Positions 35,281 to 47,500 of a stretch of DNA of 64,000 bases are shown here, one piece after another. Numbering within the stretch: position 1 is the first letter of the stretch; the number at the start of each line of letters is the position of its first letter. Source of the DNA: Arcuatula senhousia (taxonomy: Eukaryota; Mollusca; Bivalvia; Mytilida; Mytilidae); the NCBI GenBank assembly GCA_963971305.1, contig CAXARO010001849.1, forward strand, positions 25,964 through 89,963, written 5' to 3'. The position numbers and the translations under genes are program-made. Below the pieces are notes generated by a model. It made no database searches. It was not told where the DNA came from and saw only the letters and a list, made by a program, of their open reading frames with translations.

Positions 35281-35478
35281 TGTTGGCGACGTTGGCGACA
35301 TTTTCCGACACCCATGTTCGGTAAAGTTACCGAACTTGGCGACATTTTCCGACACCCATGTTCGGTAAAGTTACCGAACTTGGCGACACTTACCGACACT
35401 CATGTTCGGTAAAGTTACCGAACTTGGCGACACTTACCGACACTCATGTTCGGAAATGTTGGCGACATTTACCGAACA
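35281..35478 (-). repeat. Right subterminal minisatellite, 44-bp period, inverted relative to the left one
   Basis: Units starting TGGCGACATTTTCCGACACC begin at 35293, 35337, 35381 and 35425 (44 bp apart), then shortened units at 35460 and 35479. Read on the minus strand the units contain TGTCGCCAAGTTCG and GTGTCGG, the same words as the left minisatellite, so the two ends form a long imperfect inverted repeat. Three units contain the perfect 9-bp-stem hairpin GTTCGGTAAAGTTACCGAAC (35316, 35360, 35404). A 71-codon plus frame (35358-35573) crosses this repeat into the satellite and is an artefact. Confidence 0.93.
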
Positions 35479-35502
35479 TGGCGACATTTACACAATCCTG
35501 GA
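35479..35502 (-). repeat. Terminal inverted repeat core, right
   Basis: On the minus strand reads TCCAGGATTGTGTAA then ATGTCGCCA, matching the left core at 23 of 24 positions; eight further bases (CCATCTTG on the plus strand) lead to the target duplication. Confidence 0.88.
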
Positions 35503-35510
35503 CCATCTTG

Positions 35511-35518
35511 AAAATTTG
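35511..35518 (+). repeat. Target-site duplication, right copy
   Basis: AAAATTTG, identical to 22736-22743, after which the satellite continues with CGTCCTGAAAAAATC exactly as in an uninterrupted monomer. Confidence 0.88.
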
Positions 35519-38500
35519 CGTCCTGAAAAAATCACCCGTTCAAGCGGTATCATGTGCTAGAGTAAAACTATGAGTAATATTGAGTAAAACTAAGTATTTT
35601 CTAAAAGTAGACATGTTGCGCTAAATAGTATATGCTATTTGGAGCATGTAGCGCTAATAATAGCGCGAGACCAAAACAATATCTTCATGTTTTTTACTTG
35701 TTTTTCGGGAAAAACGTCATAAAATTGGCGCTGTGAAAAAATCTTCCATTCGGGCGGTATGATGTTTTCTGATAAAACCATAAGTCGTATTTCTTAAAAT
35801 TGAGTATTTTCTAAAAGTCGACATGCTGCGCAAGGTAGTACAACAAAAAATAAGCGTGTAGCGCTTATCATTGCAGAATATACCCCGATAGCTTTATTTT
35901 TTTTCACTTGTTTTTCGAGAAAAACGTCAAAAAATTTGCGTCCTGAAAAAATCACCCGTTCAAGCGGTATCATGTGCTAGAGTAAAACTATGAGTAATAT
36001 TGAGTAAAACTAAGTATTTTCTAAAAGTAGACATGTTGCGCTAAATAGTATATGCTATTTGGAGCATGTAGCGCTAATAATAGCGCGAGACCAAAACAAT
36101 ATCTTCATGTTTTTTACTTGTTTTTCGGGAAAAACGTCATAAAATTGGCGCTGTGAAAAAATCTTCCATTCGGGCGGTATGATGTTTTCTGATAAAACCA
36201 TAAGTCGTATTTCTTAAAATTGAGTATTTTCTAAAAGTCGACATGCTGCGCAAGGTAGTACAACAAAAAATAAGCGTGTAGCGCTTATCATTGCAGAATA
36301 TACCCCGATAGCTTTATTTTTTTTCACTTGTTTTTCGAGAAAAACGTCAAAAAATTTGCGTCCTGAAAAAATCACCCGTTCAAGCGGTATCATGTGCTAG
36401 AGTAAAACTATGAGTAATATTGAGTAAAACTAAGTATTTTCTAAAAGTAGACATGTTGCGCTAAATAGTATATGCTATTTGGAGCATGTAGCGCTAATAA
36501 TAGCGCGAGACCAAAACAATATCTTCATGTTTTTTACTTGTTTTTCGGGAAAAACGTCATAAAATTGGCGCTGTGAAAAAATCTTCCATTCGGGCGGTAT
36601 GATGTTTTCTGATAAAACCATAAGTCGTATTTCTTAAAATTGAGTATTTTCTAAAAGTCGACATGCTGCGCAAGGTAGTACAACAAAAAATAAGCGTGTA
36701 GCGCTTATCATTGCAGAATATACCCCGATACCTTTATTTTTTTTCACTTGTTTTTCGAGAAAAACGTCAAAAAATTTGCGTCCTGAAAAAATCACCCGTT
36801 CAAGCGGTATCATGTGCTAGAGTAAAACTATGAGTAATATTGAGTAAAACTAAGTATTTTCTAAAAGTAGACATGTTGCGCTAAATAGTATATGCTATTT
36901 GGAGCATGTAGCGCTAATAATAGCGCGAGACCAAAACAATATCTTCATGTTTTTTACTTGTTTTTCGGGAAAAACGTCATAAAATTGGCGCTGTGAAAAA
37001 ATCTTCCATTCGGGCGGTATGATGTTTTCTGATAAAACCATAAGTCGTATTTCTTAAAATTGAGTATTTTCTAAAAGTCGACATGCTGCGCAAGGTAGTA
37101 CAACAAAAAATAAGCGTGTAGCGCTTATCATTGCAGAATATACCCCGATAGCTTTATTTTTTTTCACTTGTTTTTCGAGAAAAACGTCAAAAAATTTGCG
37201 TCCTGAAAAAATCACCCGTTCAAGCGGTATCATGTGCTAGAGTAAAACTATGAGTAATATTGAGTAAAACTAAGTATTTTCTAAAAGTAGACATGTTGCG
37301 CTAAATAGTATATGCTATTTGGAGCATGTAGCGCTAATAATAGCGCGAGACCAAAACAATATCTTCATGTTTTTTACTTGTTTTTCGGGAAAAACGTCAT
37401 AAAATTGGCGCTGTGAAAAAATCTTCCATTCGGGCGGTATGATGTTTTCTGATAAAACCATAAGTCGTATTTCTTAAAATTGAGTATTTTCTAAAAGTCG
37501 ACATGCTGCGCAAGGTAGTACAACAAAAAATAAGCGTGTAGCGCTTATCATTGCAGAATATACCCCGATAGCTTTATTTTTTTTCACTTGTTTTTCGAGA
37601 AAAACGTCAAAAAATTTGCGTCCTGAAAAAATCACCCGTTCAAGCGGTATCATGTGCTAGAGTAAAACTATGAGTAATATTGAGTAAAACTAAGTATTTT
37701 CTAAAAGTAGACATGTTGCGCTAAATAGTATATGCTATTTGGAGCATGTAGCGCTAATAATAGCGCGAGACCAAAACAATATCTTCATGTTTTTTACTTG
37801 TTTTTCGGGAAAAACGTCATAAAATTGGCGCTGTGAAAAAATCTTCCATTCGGGCGGTATGATGTTTTCTGATAAAACCATAAGTCGTATTTCTTAAAAT
37901 TGAGTATTTTCTAAAAGTCGACATGCTGCGCAAGGTAGTACAACAAAAAATAAGCGTGTAGCGCTTATCATTGCAGAATATACCCCGATAGCTTTATTTT
38001 TTTTCACTTGTTTTTCGAGAAAAACGTCAAAAAATTTGCGTCCTGAAAAAATCACCCGTTCAAGCGGTATCATGTGCTAGAGTAAAACTATGAGTAATAT
38101 TGAGTAAAACTAAGTATTTTCTAAAAGTAGACATGTTGCGCTAAATAGTATATGCTATTTGGAGCATGTAGCGCTAATAATAGCGCGAGACCAAAACAAT
38201 ATCTTCATGTTTTTTACTTGTTTTTCGGGAAAAACGTCATAAAATTGGCGCTGTGAAAAAATCTTCCATTCGGGCGGTATGATGTTTTCTGATAAAACCA
38301 TAAGTCGTATTTCTTAAAATTGAGTATTTTCTAAAAGTCGACATGCTGCGCAAGGTAGTACAACAAAAAATAAGCGTGTAGCGCTTATCATTGCAGAATA
38401 TACCCCGATAGCTTTATTTTTTTTCACTTGTTTTTCGAGAAAAACGTCAAAAAATTTGCGTCCTGAAAAAATCACCCGTTCAAGCGGTATCATGTGCTAG

Positions 38501-41500
38501 AGTAAAACTATGAGTAATATTGAGTAAAACTAAGTATTTTCTAAAAGTAGACATGTTGCGCTAAATAGTATATGCTATTTGGAGCATGTAGCGCTAATAA
38601 TAGCGCGAGACCAAAACAATATCTTCATGTTTTTTACTTGTTTTTCGGGAAAAACGTCATAAAATTGGCGCTGTGAAAAAATCTTCCATTCGGGCGGTAT
38701 GATGTTTTCTGATAAAACCATAAGTCGTATTTCTTAAAATTGAGTATTTTCTAAAAGTCGACATGCTGCGCAAGGTAGTACAACAAAAAATAAGCGTGTA
38801 GCGCTTATCATTGCAGAATATACCCCGATAGCTTTATTTTTTTTCACTTGTTTTTCGAGAAAAACGTCAAAAAATTTGCGTCCTGAAAAAATCACCCGTT
38901 CAAGCGGTATCATGTGCTAGAGTAAAACTATGAGTAATATTGAGTAAAACTAAGTATTTTCTAAAAGTAGACATGTTGCGCTAAATAGTATATGCTATTT
39001 GGAGCATGTAGCGCTAATAATAGCGCGAGACCAAAACAATATCTTCATGTTTTTTACTTGTTTTTCGGGAAAAACGTCATAAAATTGGCGCTGTGAAAAA
39101 ATCTTCCATTCGGGCGGTATGATGTTTTCTGATAAAACCATAAGTCGTATTTCTTAAAATTGAGTATTTTCTAAAAGTCGACATGCTGCGCAAGGTAGTA
39201 CAACAAAAAATAAGCGTGTAGCGCTTATCATTGCAGAATATACCCCGATAGCTTTATTTTTTTTCACTTGTTTTTCGAGAAAAAACGTCAAAAAATTTGC
39301 GTCCTGAAAAAATCACCCGTTCAAGCGGTATCATGTGCTAGAGTAAAACTATGAGTAATATTGAGTAAAACTAAGTATTTTCTAAAAGTAGACATGTTGC
39401 GCTAAATAGTATATGCTATTTGGAGCATGTAGCGCTAATAATAGCGCGAGACCAAAACAATATCTTCATGTTTTTTACTTGTTTTTCGGGAAAAACGTCA
39501 TAAAATTGGCGCTGTGAAAAAATCTTCCATTCGGGCGGTATGATGTTTTCTGATAAAACCATAAGTCGTATTTCTTAAAATTGAGTATTTTCTAAAAGTC
39601 GACATGCTGCGCAAGGTAGTACAACAAAAAATAAGCGTGTAGCGCTTATCATTGCAGAATATACCCCGATAGCTTTATTTTTTTTCACTTGTTTTTCGAG
39701 AAAAACGTCAAAAAATTTGCGTCCTGAAAAAATCACCCGTTCAAGCGGTATCATGTGCTAGAGTAAAACTATGAGTAATATTGAGTAAAACTAAGTATTT
39801 TCTAAAAGTAGACATGTTGCGCTAAATAGTATATGCTATTTGGAGCATGTAGCGCTAATAATAGCGCGAGACCAAAACAATATCTTCATGTTTTTTACTT
39901 GTTTTTCGGGAAAAACGTCATAAAATTGGCGCTGTGAAAAAATCTTCCATTCGGGCGGTATGATGTTTTCTGATAAAACCATAAGTCGTATTTCTTAAAA
40001 TTGAGTATTTTCTAAAAGTCGACATGCTGCGCAAGGTAGTACAACAAAAAATAAGCGTGTAGCGCTTATCATTGCAGAATATACCCCGATAGCTTTATTT
40101 TTTTTCACTTGTTTTTCGAGAAAAACGTCAAAAAATTTGCGTCCTGAAAAAATCACCCGTTCAAGCGGTATCATGTGCTAGAGTAAAACTATGAGTAATA
40201 TTGAGTAAAACTAAGTATTTTCTAAAAGTAGACATGTTGCGCTAAATAGTATATGCTATTTGGAGCATGTAGCGCTAATAATAGCGCGAGACCAAAACAA
40301 TATCTTCATGTTTTTTACTTGTTTTTCGGGAAAAACGTCATAAAATTGGCGCTGTGAAAAAATCTTCCATTCGGGCGGTATGATGTTTTCTGATAAAACC
40401 ATAAGTCGTATTTCTTAAAATTGAGTATTTTCTAAAAGTCGACATGCTGCGCAAGGTAGTACAACAAAAAATAAGCGTGTAGCGCTTATCATTGCAGAAT
40501 ATACCCCGATAGCTTTATTTTTTTTCACTTGTTTTTCGAGAAAAACGTCAAAAATTTGCGTCCTGAAAAAATCACCCGTTCAAGCGGTATCATGTGCTAG
40601 AGTAAAACTATGAGTAATATTGAGTAAAACTAAGTATTTTCTAAAAGTAGACATGTTGCGCTAAATAGTATATGCTATTTGGAGCATGTAGCGCTAATAA
40701 TAGCGCGAGACCAAAACAATATCTTCATGTTTTTTACTTGTTTTTCGGGAAAAACGTCATAAAATTGGCGCTGTGAAAAAATCTTCCATTCGGGCGGTAT
40801 GATGTTTTCTGATAAAACCATAAGTCGTATTTCTTAAAATTGAGTATTTTCTAAAAGTCGACATGCTGCGCAAGGTAGTACAACAAAAAATAAGCGTGTA
40901 GCGCTTATCATTGCAGAATATACCCCGATAGCTTTATTTTTTTTCACTTGTTTTTCGAGAAAAACGTCAAAAAATTTGCGTCCTGAAAAAATCACCCGTT
41001 CAAGCGGTATCATGTGCTAGAGTAAAACTATGAGTAATATTGAGTAAAACTAAGTATTTTCTAAAAGTAGACATGTTGCGCTAAATAGTATATGCTATTT
41101 GGAGCATGTAGCGCTAATAATAGCGCGAGACCAAAACAATATCTTCATGTTTTTTACTTGTTTTTCGGGAAAAACGTCATAAAATTGGCGCTGTGAAAAA
41201 ATCTTCCATTCGGGCGGTATGATGTTTTCTGATAAAACCATAAGTCGTATTTCTTAAAATTGAGTATTTTCTAAAAGTCGACATGCTGCGCAAGGTAGTA
41301 CAACAAAAAATAAGCGTGTAGCGCTTATCATTGCAGAATATACCCCGATAGCTTTATTTTTTTTCACTTGTTTTTCGAGAAAAACGTCAAAAAATTTGCG
41401 TCCTGAAAAAATCACCCGTTCAAGCGGTATCATGTGCTAGAGTAAAACTATGAGTAATATTGAGTAAAACTAAGTATTTTCTAAAAGTAGACATGTTGCG

Positions 41501-44500
41501 CTAAATAGTATATGCTATTTGGAGCATGTAGCGCTAATAATAGCGCGAGACCAAAACAATATCTTCATGTTTTTTACTTGTTTTTCGGGAAAAACGTCAT
41601 AAAATTGGCGCTGTGAAAAAATCTTCCATTCGGGCGGTATGATGTTTTCTGATAAAACCATAAGTCGTATTTCTTAAAATCGAGTATTTTCTAAAAGTCG
41701 ACATGCTGCGCAAGGTAGTACAACAAAAAATAAGCGTGTAGCGCTTATCATTGCAGAATATACCCCGATAGCTTTATTTTTTTTCACTTGTTTTTCGAGA
41801 AAAACGTCAAAAAATTTGCGTCCTGAAAAAATCACCCGTTCAAGCGGTATCATGTGCTAGAGTAAAACTATGAGTAATATTGAGTAAAACTAAGTATTTT
41901 CTAAAAGTAGACATGTTGCGCTAAATAGTATATGCTATTTGGAGCATGTAGCGCTAATAATAGCGCGAGACCAAAACAATATCTTCATGTTTTTTACTTG
42001 TTTTTCGGGAAAAACGTCATAAAATTGGCGCTGTGAAAAAATCTTCCATTCGGGCGGTATGATGTTTTCTGATAAAACCATAAGTCGTATTTCTTAAAAT
42101 TGAGTATTTTCTAAAAGTCGACATGCTGCGCAAGGTAGTACAACAAAAAATAAGCGTGTAGCGCTTATCATTGCAGAATATACCCCGATAGCTTTATTTT
42201 TTTTCACTTGTTTTTCGAGAAAAACGTCAAAAAATTTGCGTCCTGAAAAAATCACCCGTTCAAGCGGTATCATGTGCTAGAGTAAAACTATGAGTAATAT
42301 TGAGTAAAACTAAGTATTTTCTAAAAGTAGACATGTTGCGCTAAATAGTATATGCTATTTGGAGCATGTAGCGCTAATAATAGCGCGAGACCAAAACAAT
42401 ATCTTCATGTTTTTTACTTGTTTTTCGGGAAAAACGTCATAAAATTGGCGCTGTGAAAAAATCTTCCATTCGGGCGGTATGATGTTTTCTGATAAAACCA
42501 TAAGTCGTATTTCTTAAAATTGAGTATTTTCTAAAAGTCGACATGCTGCGCAAGGTAGTACAACAAAAAATAAGCGTGTAGCGCTTATCATTGCAGAATA
42601 TACCCCGATAGCTTTATTTTTTTTCACTTGTTTTTCGAGAAAAACGTCAAAAAATTTGCGTCCTGAAAAAATCACCCGTTCAAGCGGTATCATGTGCTAG
42701 AGTAAAACTATGAGTAATATTGAGTAAAACTAAGTATTTTCTAAAAGTAGACATGTTGCGCTAAATAGTATATGCTATTTGGAGCATGTAGCGCTAATAA
42801 TAGCGCGAGACCAAAACAATATCTTCATGTTTTTTACTTGTTTTTCGGGAAAAACGTCATAAAATTGGCGCTGTGAAAAAATCTTCCATTCGGGCGGTAT
42901 GATGTTTTCTGATAAAACCATAAGTCGTATTTCTTAAAATTGAGTATTTTCTAAAAGTCGACATGCTGCGCAAGGTAGTACAACAAAAAATAAGCGTGTA
43001 GCGCTTATCATTGCAGAATATACCCCGATAGCTTTATTTTTTTTCACTTGTTTTTCGAGAAAAACGTCAAAAAATTTGCGTCCTGAAAAAATCACCCGTT
43101 CAAGCGGTATCATGTGCTAGAGTAAAACTATGAGTAATATTGAGTAAAACTAAGTATTTTCTAAAAGTAGACATGTTGCGCTAAATAGTATATGCTATTT
43201 GGAGCATGTAGCGCTAATAATAGCGCGAGACCAAAACAATATCTTCATGTTTTTTACTTGTTTTTCGGGAAAAACGTCATAAAATTGGCGCTGTGAAAAA
43301 ATCTTCCATTCGGGCGGTATGATGTTTTCTGATAAAACCATAAGTCGTATTTCTTAAAATTGAGTATTTTCTAAAAGTCGACATGCTGCGCAAGGTAGTA
43401 CAACAAAAAATAAGCGTGTAGCGCTTATCATTGCAGAATATACCCCGATAGCTTTATTTTTTTTCACTTGTTTTTCGAGAAAAACGTCAAAAAATTTGCG
43501 TCCTGAAAAAATCACCCGTTCAAGCGGTATCATGTGCTAGAGTAAAACTATGAGTAATATTGAGTAAAACTAAGTATTTTCTAAAAGTAGACATGTTGCG
43601 CTAAATAGTATATGCTATTTGGAGCATGTAGCGCTAATAATAGCGCGAGACCAAAACAATATCTTCATGTTTTTTACTTGTTTTTCGGGAAAAACGTCAT
43701 AAAATTGGCGCTGTGAAAAAATCTTCCATTCGGGCGGTATGATGTTTTCTGATAAAACCATAAGTCGTATTTCTTAAAATTGAGTATTTTCTAAAAGTCG
43801 ACATGCTGCGCAAGGTAGTACAACAAAAAATAAGCGTGTAGCGCTTATCATTGCAGAATATACCCCGATAGCTTTATTTTTTTTCACTTGTTTTTCGAGA
43901 AAAACGTCAAAAAATTTGCGTCCTGAAAAAATCACCCGTTCAAGCGGTATCATGTGCTAGAGTAAAACTATGAGTAATATTGAGTAAAACTAAGTATTTT
44001 CTAAAAGTAGACATGTTGCGCTAAATAGTATATGCTATTTGGAGCATGTAGCGCTAATAATAGCGCGAGACCAAAACAATATCTTCATGTTTTTTACTTG
44101 TTTTTCGGGAAAAACGTCATAAAATTGGCGCTGTGAAAAAATCTTCCATTCGGGCGGTATGATGTTTTCTGATAAAACCATAAGTCGTATTTCTTAAAAT
44201 TGAGTATTTTCTAAAAGTCGACATGCTGCGCAAGGTAGTACAACAAAAAATAAGCGTGTAGCGCTTATCATTGCAGAATATACCCCGATAGCTTTATTTT
44301 TTTTCACTTGTTTTTCGAGAAAAACGTCAAAAAATTTGCGTCCTGAAAAAATCACCCGTTCAAGCGGTATCATGTGCTAGAGTAAAACTATGAGTAATAT
44401 TGAGTAAAACTAAGTATTTTCTAAAAGTAGACATGTTGCGCTAAATAGTATATGCTATTTGGAGCATGTAGCGCTAATAATAGCGCGAGACCAAAACAAT

Positions 44501-47500
44501 ATCTTCATGTTTTTTACTTGTTTTTCGGGAAAAACGTCATAAAATTGGCGCTGTGAAAAAATCTTCCATTCGGGCGGTATGATGTTTTCTGATAAAACCA
44601 TAAGTCGTATTTCTTAAAATTGAGTATTTTCTAAAAGTCGACATGCTGCGCAAGGTAGTACAACAAAAAATAAGCGTGTAGCGCTTATCATTGCAGAATA
44701 TACCCCGATAGCTTTATTTTTTTTCACTTGTTTTTCGAGAAAAACGTCAAAAAATTTGCGTCCTGAAAAAATCACCCGTTCAAGCGGTATCATGTGCTAG
44801 AGTAAAACTATGAGTAATATTGAGTAAAACTAAGTATTTTCTAAAAGTAGACATGTTGCGCTAAATAGTATATGCTATTTGGAGCATGTAGCGCTAATAA
44901 TAGCGCGAGACCAAAACAATATCTTCATGTTTTTTACTTGTTTTTCGGGAAAAACGTCATAAAATTGGCGCTGTGAAAAAATCTTCCATTCGGGCGGTAT
45001 GATGTTTTCTGATAAAACCATAAGTCGTATTTCTTAAAATTGAGTATTTTCTAAAAGTCGACATGCTGCGCAAGGTAGTACAACAAAAAATAAGCGTGTA
45101 GCGCTTATCATTGCAGAATATACCCCGATAGCTTTATTTTTTTTCACTTGTTTTTCGAGAAAAACGTCAAAAAATTTGCGTCCTGAAAAAATCACCCGTT
45201 CAAGCGGTATCATGTGCTAGAGTAAAACTATGAGTAATATTGAGTAAAACTAAGTATTTTCTAAAAGTAGACATGTTGCGCTAAATAGTATATGCTATTT
45301 GGAGCATGTAGCGCTAATAATAGCGCGAGACCAAAACAATATCTTCATGTTTTTTACTTGTTTTTCGGGAAAAACGTCATAAAATTGGCGCTGTGAAAAA
45401 ATCTTCCATTCGGGCGGTATGATGTTTTCTGATAAAACCATAAGTCGTATTTCTTAAAATTGAGTATTTTCTAAAAGTCGACATGCTGCGCAAGGTAGTA
45501 CAACAAAAAATAAGCGTGTAGCGCTTATCATTGCAGAATATACCCCGATAGCTTTATTTTTTTTCACTTGTTTTTCGAGAAAAACGTCAAAAAATTTGCG
45601 TCCTGAAAAAATCACCCGTTCAAGCGGTATCATGTGCTAGAGTAAAACTATGAGTAATATTGAGTAAAACTAAGTATTTTCTAAAAGTAGACATGTTGCG
45701 CTAAATAGTATATGCTATTTGGAGCATGTAGCGCTAATAATAGCGCGAGACCAAAACAATATCTTCATGTTTTTTACTTGTTTTTCGGGAAAAACGTCAT
45801 AAAATTGGCGCTGTGAAAAAATCTTCCATTCGGGCGGTATGATGTTTTCTGATAAAACCATAAGTCGTATTTCTTAAAATTGAGTATTTTCTAAAAGTCG
45901 ACATGCTGCGCAAGGTAGTACAACAAAAAATAAGCGTGTAGCGCTTATCATTGCAGAATATACCCCGATAGCTTTATTTTTTTTCACTTGTTTTTCGAGA
46001 AAAACGTCAAAAAATTTGCGTCCTGAAAAAATCACCCGTTCAAGCGGTATCATGTGCTAGAGTAAAACTATGAGTAATATTGAGTAAAACTAAGTATTTT
46101 CTAAAAGTAGACATGTTGCGCTAAATAGTATATGCTATTTGGAGCATGTAGCGCTAATAATAGCGCGAGACCAAAACAATATCTTCATGTTTTTTACTTG
46201 TTTTTCGGGAAAAACGTCATAAAATTGGCGCTGTGAAAAAATCTTCCATTCGGGCGGTATGATGTTTTCTGATAAAACCATAAGTCGTATTTCTTAAAAT
46301 TGAGTATTTTCTAAAAGTCGACATGCTGCGCAAGGTAGTACAACAAAAAATAAGCGTGTAGCGCTTATCATTGCAGAATATACCCCGATAGCTTTATTTT
46401 TTTTCACTTGTTTTTCGAGAAAAACGTCAAAAAATTTGCGTCCTGAAAAAATCACCCGTTCAAGCGGTATCATGTGCTAGAGTAAAACTATGAGTAATAT
46501 TGAGTAAAACTAAGTATTTTCTAAAAGTAGACATGTTGCGCTAAATAGTATATGCTATTTGGAGCATGTAGCGCTAATAATAGCGCGAGACCAAAACAAT
46601 ATCTTCATGTTTTTTACTTGTTTTTCGGGAAAAACGTCATAAAATTGGCGCTGTGAAAAAATCTTCCATTCGGGCGGTATGATGTTTTCTGATAAAACCA
46701 TAAGTCGTATTTCTTAAAATTGAGTATTTTCTAAAAGTCGACATGCTGCGCAAGGTAGTACAACAAAAAAAAAGCGTGTAGCGCTTATCATTGCAGAATA
46801 TACCCCGATAGCTTTATTTTTTTTCACTTGTTTTTCGAGAAAAACGTCAAAAAATTTGCGTCCTGAAAAAATCACCCGTTCAAGCGGTATCATGTGCTAG
46901 AGTAAAACTATGAGTAATATTGAGTAAAACTAAGTATTTTCTAAAAGTAGACATGTTGCGCTAAATAGTATATGCTATTTGGAGCATGTAGCGCTAATAA
47001 TAGCGCGAGACCAAAACAATATCTTCATGTTTTTTACTTGTTTTTCGGGAAAAACGTCATAAAATTGGCGCTGTGAAAAAATCTTCCATTCGGGCGGTAT
47101 GATGTTTTCTGATAAAACCATAAGTCGTATTTCTTAAAATTGAGTATTTTCTAAAAGTCGACATGCTGCGCAAGGTAGTACAACAAAAAATAAGCGTGTA
47201 GCGCTTATCATTGCAGAATATACCCCGATAGCTTTATTTTTTTTCACTTGTTTTTCGAGAAAAACGTCAAAAAATTTGCGTCCTGAAAAAATCACCCGTT
47301 CAAGCGGTATCATGTGCTAGAGTAAAACTATGAGTAATATTGAGTAAAACTAAGTATTTTCTAAAAGTAGACATGTTGCGCTAAATAGTATATGCTATTT
47401 GGAGCATGTAGCGCTAATAATAGCGCGAGACCAAAACAATATCTTCATGTTTTTTACTTGTTTTTCGGGAAAAACGTCATAAAATTGGCGCTGTGAAAAA

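Larger units (their letters stand above)
22744..35510. mobile_element. 12.8-kb terminal-inverted-repeat element inserted in the satellite (non-autonomous, superfamily unassigned)
   Basis: The segment interrupts one satellite monomer without loss of satellite sequence, duplicates 8 (or 9) bp of it, and has inverted ends. The left end reads CAGGTTAC then TCCAGGATTGTGTAA; the right end, read on the minus strand, begins CAAGATGG then the same TCCAGGATTGTGTAA. Subterminal minisatellites related in inverted orientation lie inside both ends. The interior holds decayed repeats and a broken reverse transcriptase but no transposase-like frame, so mobilisation must have been in trans. An 8-bp duplication with CA-starting ends recalls hAT elements, though AAAATTTG does not fit the usual nTnnnnAn preference; a 9-bp duplication and tandem-repeat ends recall Mutator-like or Foldback elements. 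A chromosomal fragment repaired into the array is less likely because it would not explain both duplication and inverted ends. Confidence 0.8.

Noticed and set aside
22744..35510. LTR retrotransposon or Helitron interpretation of the insertion
   Set aside because: The ends are inverted rather than direct repeats, there is no primer-binding site or polypurine tract, and Helitrons neither duplicate the target nor have inverted ends.
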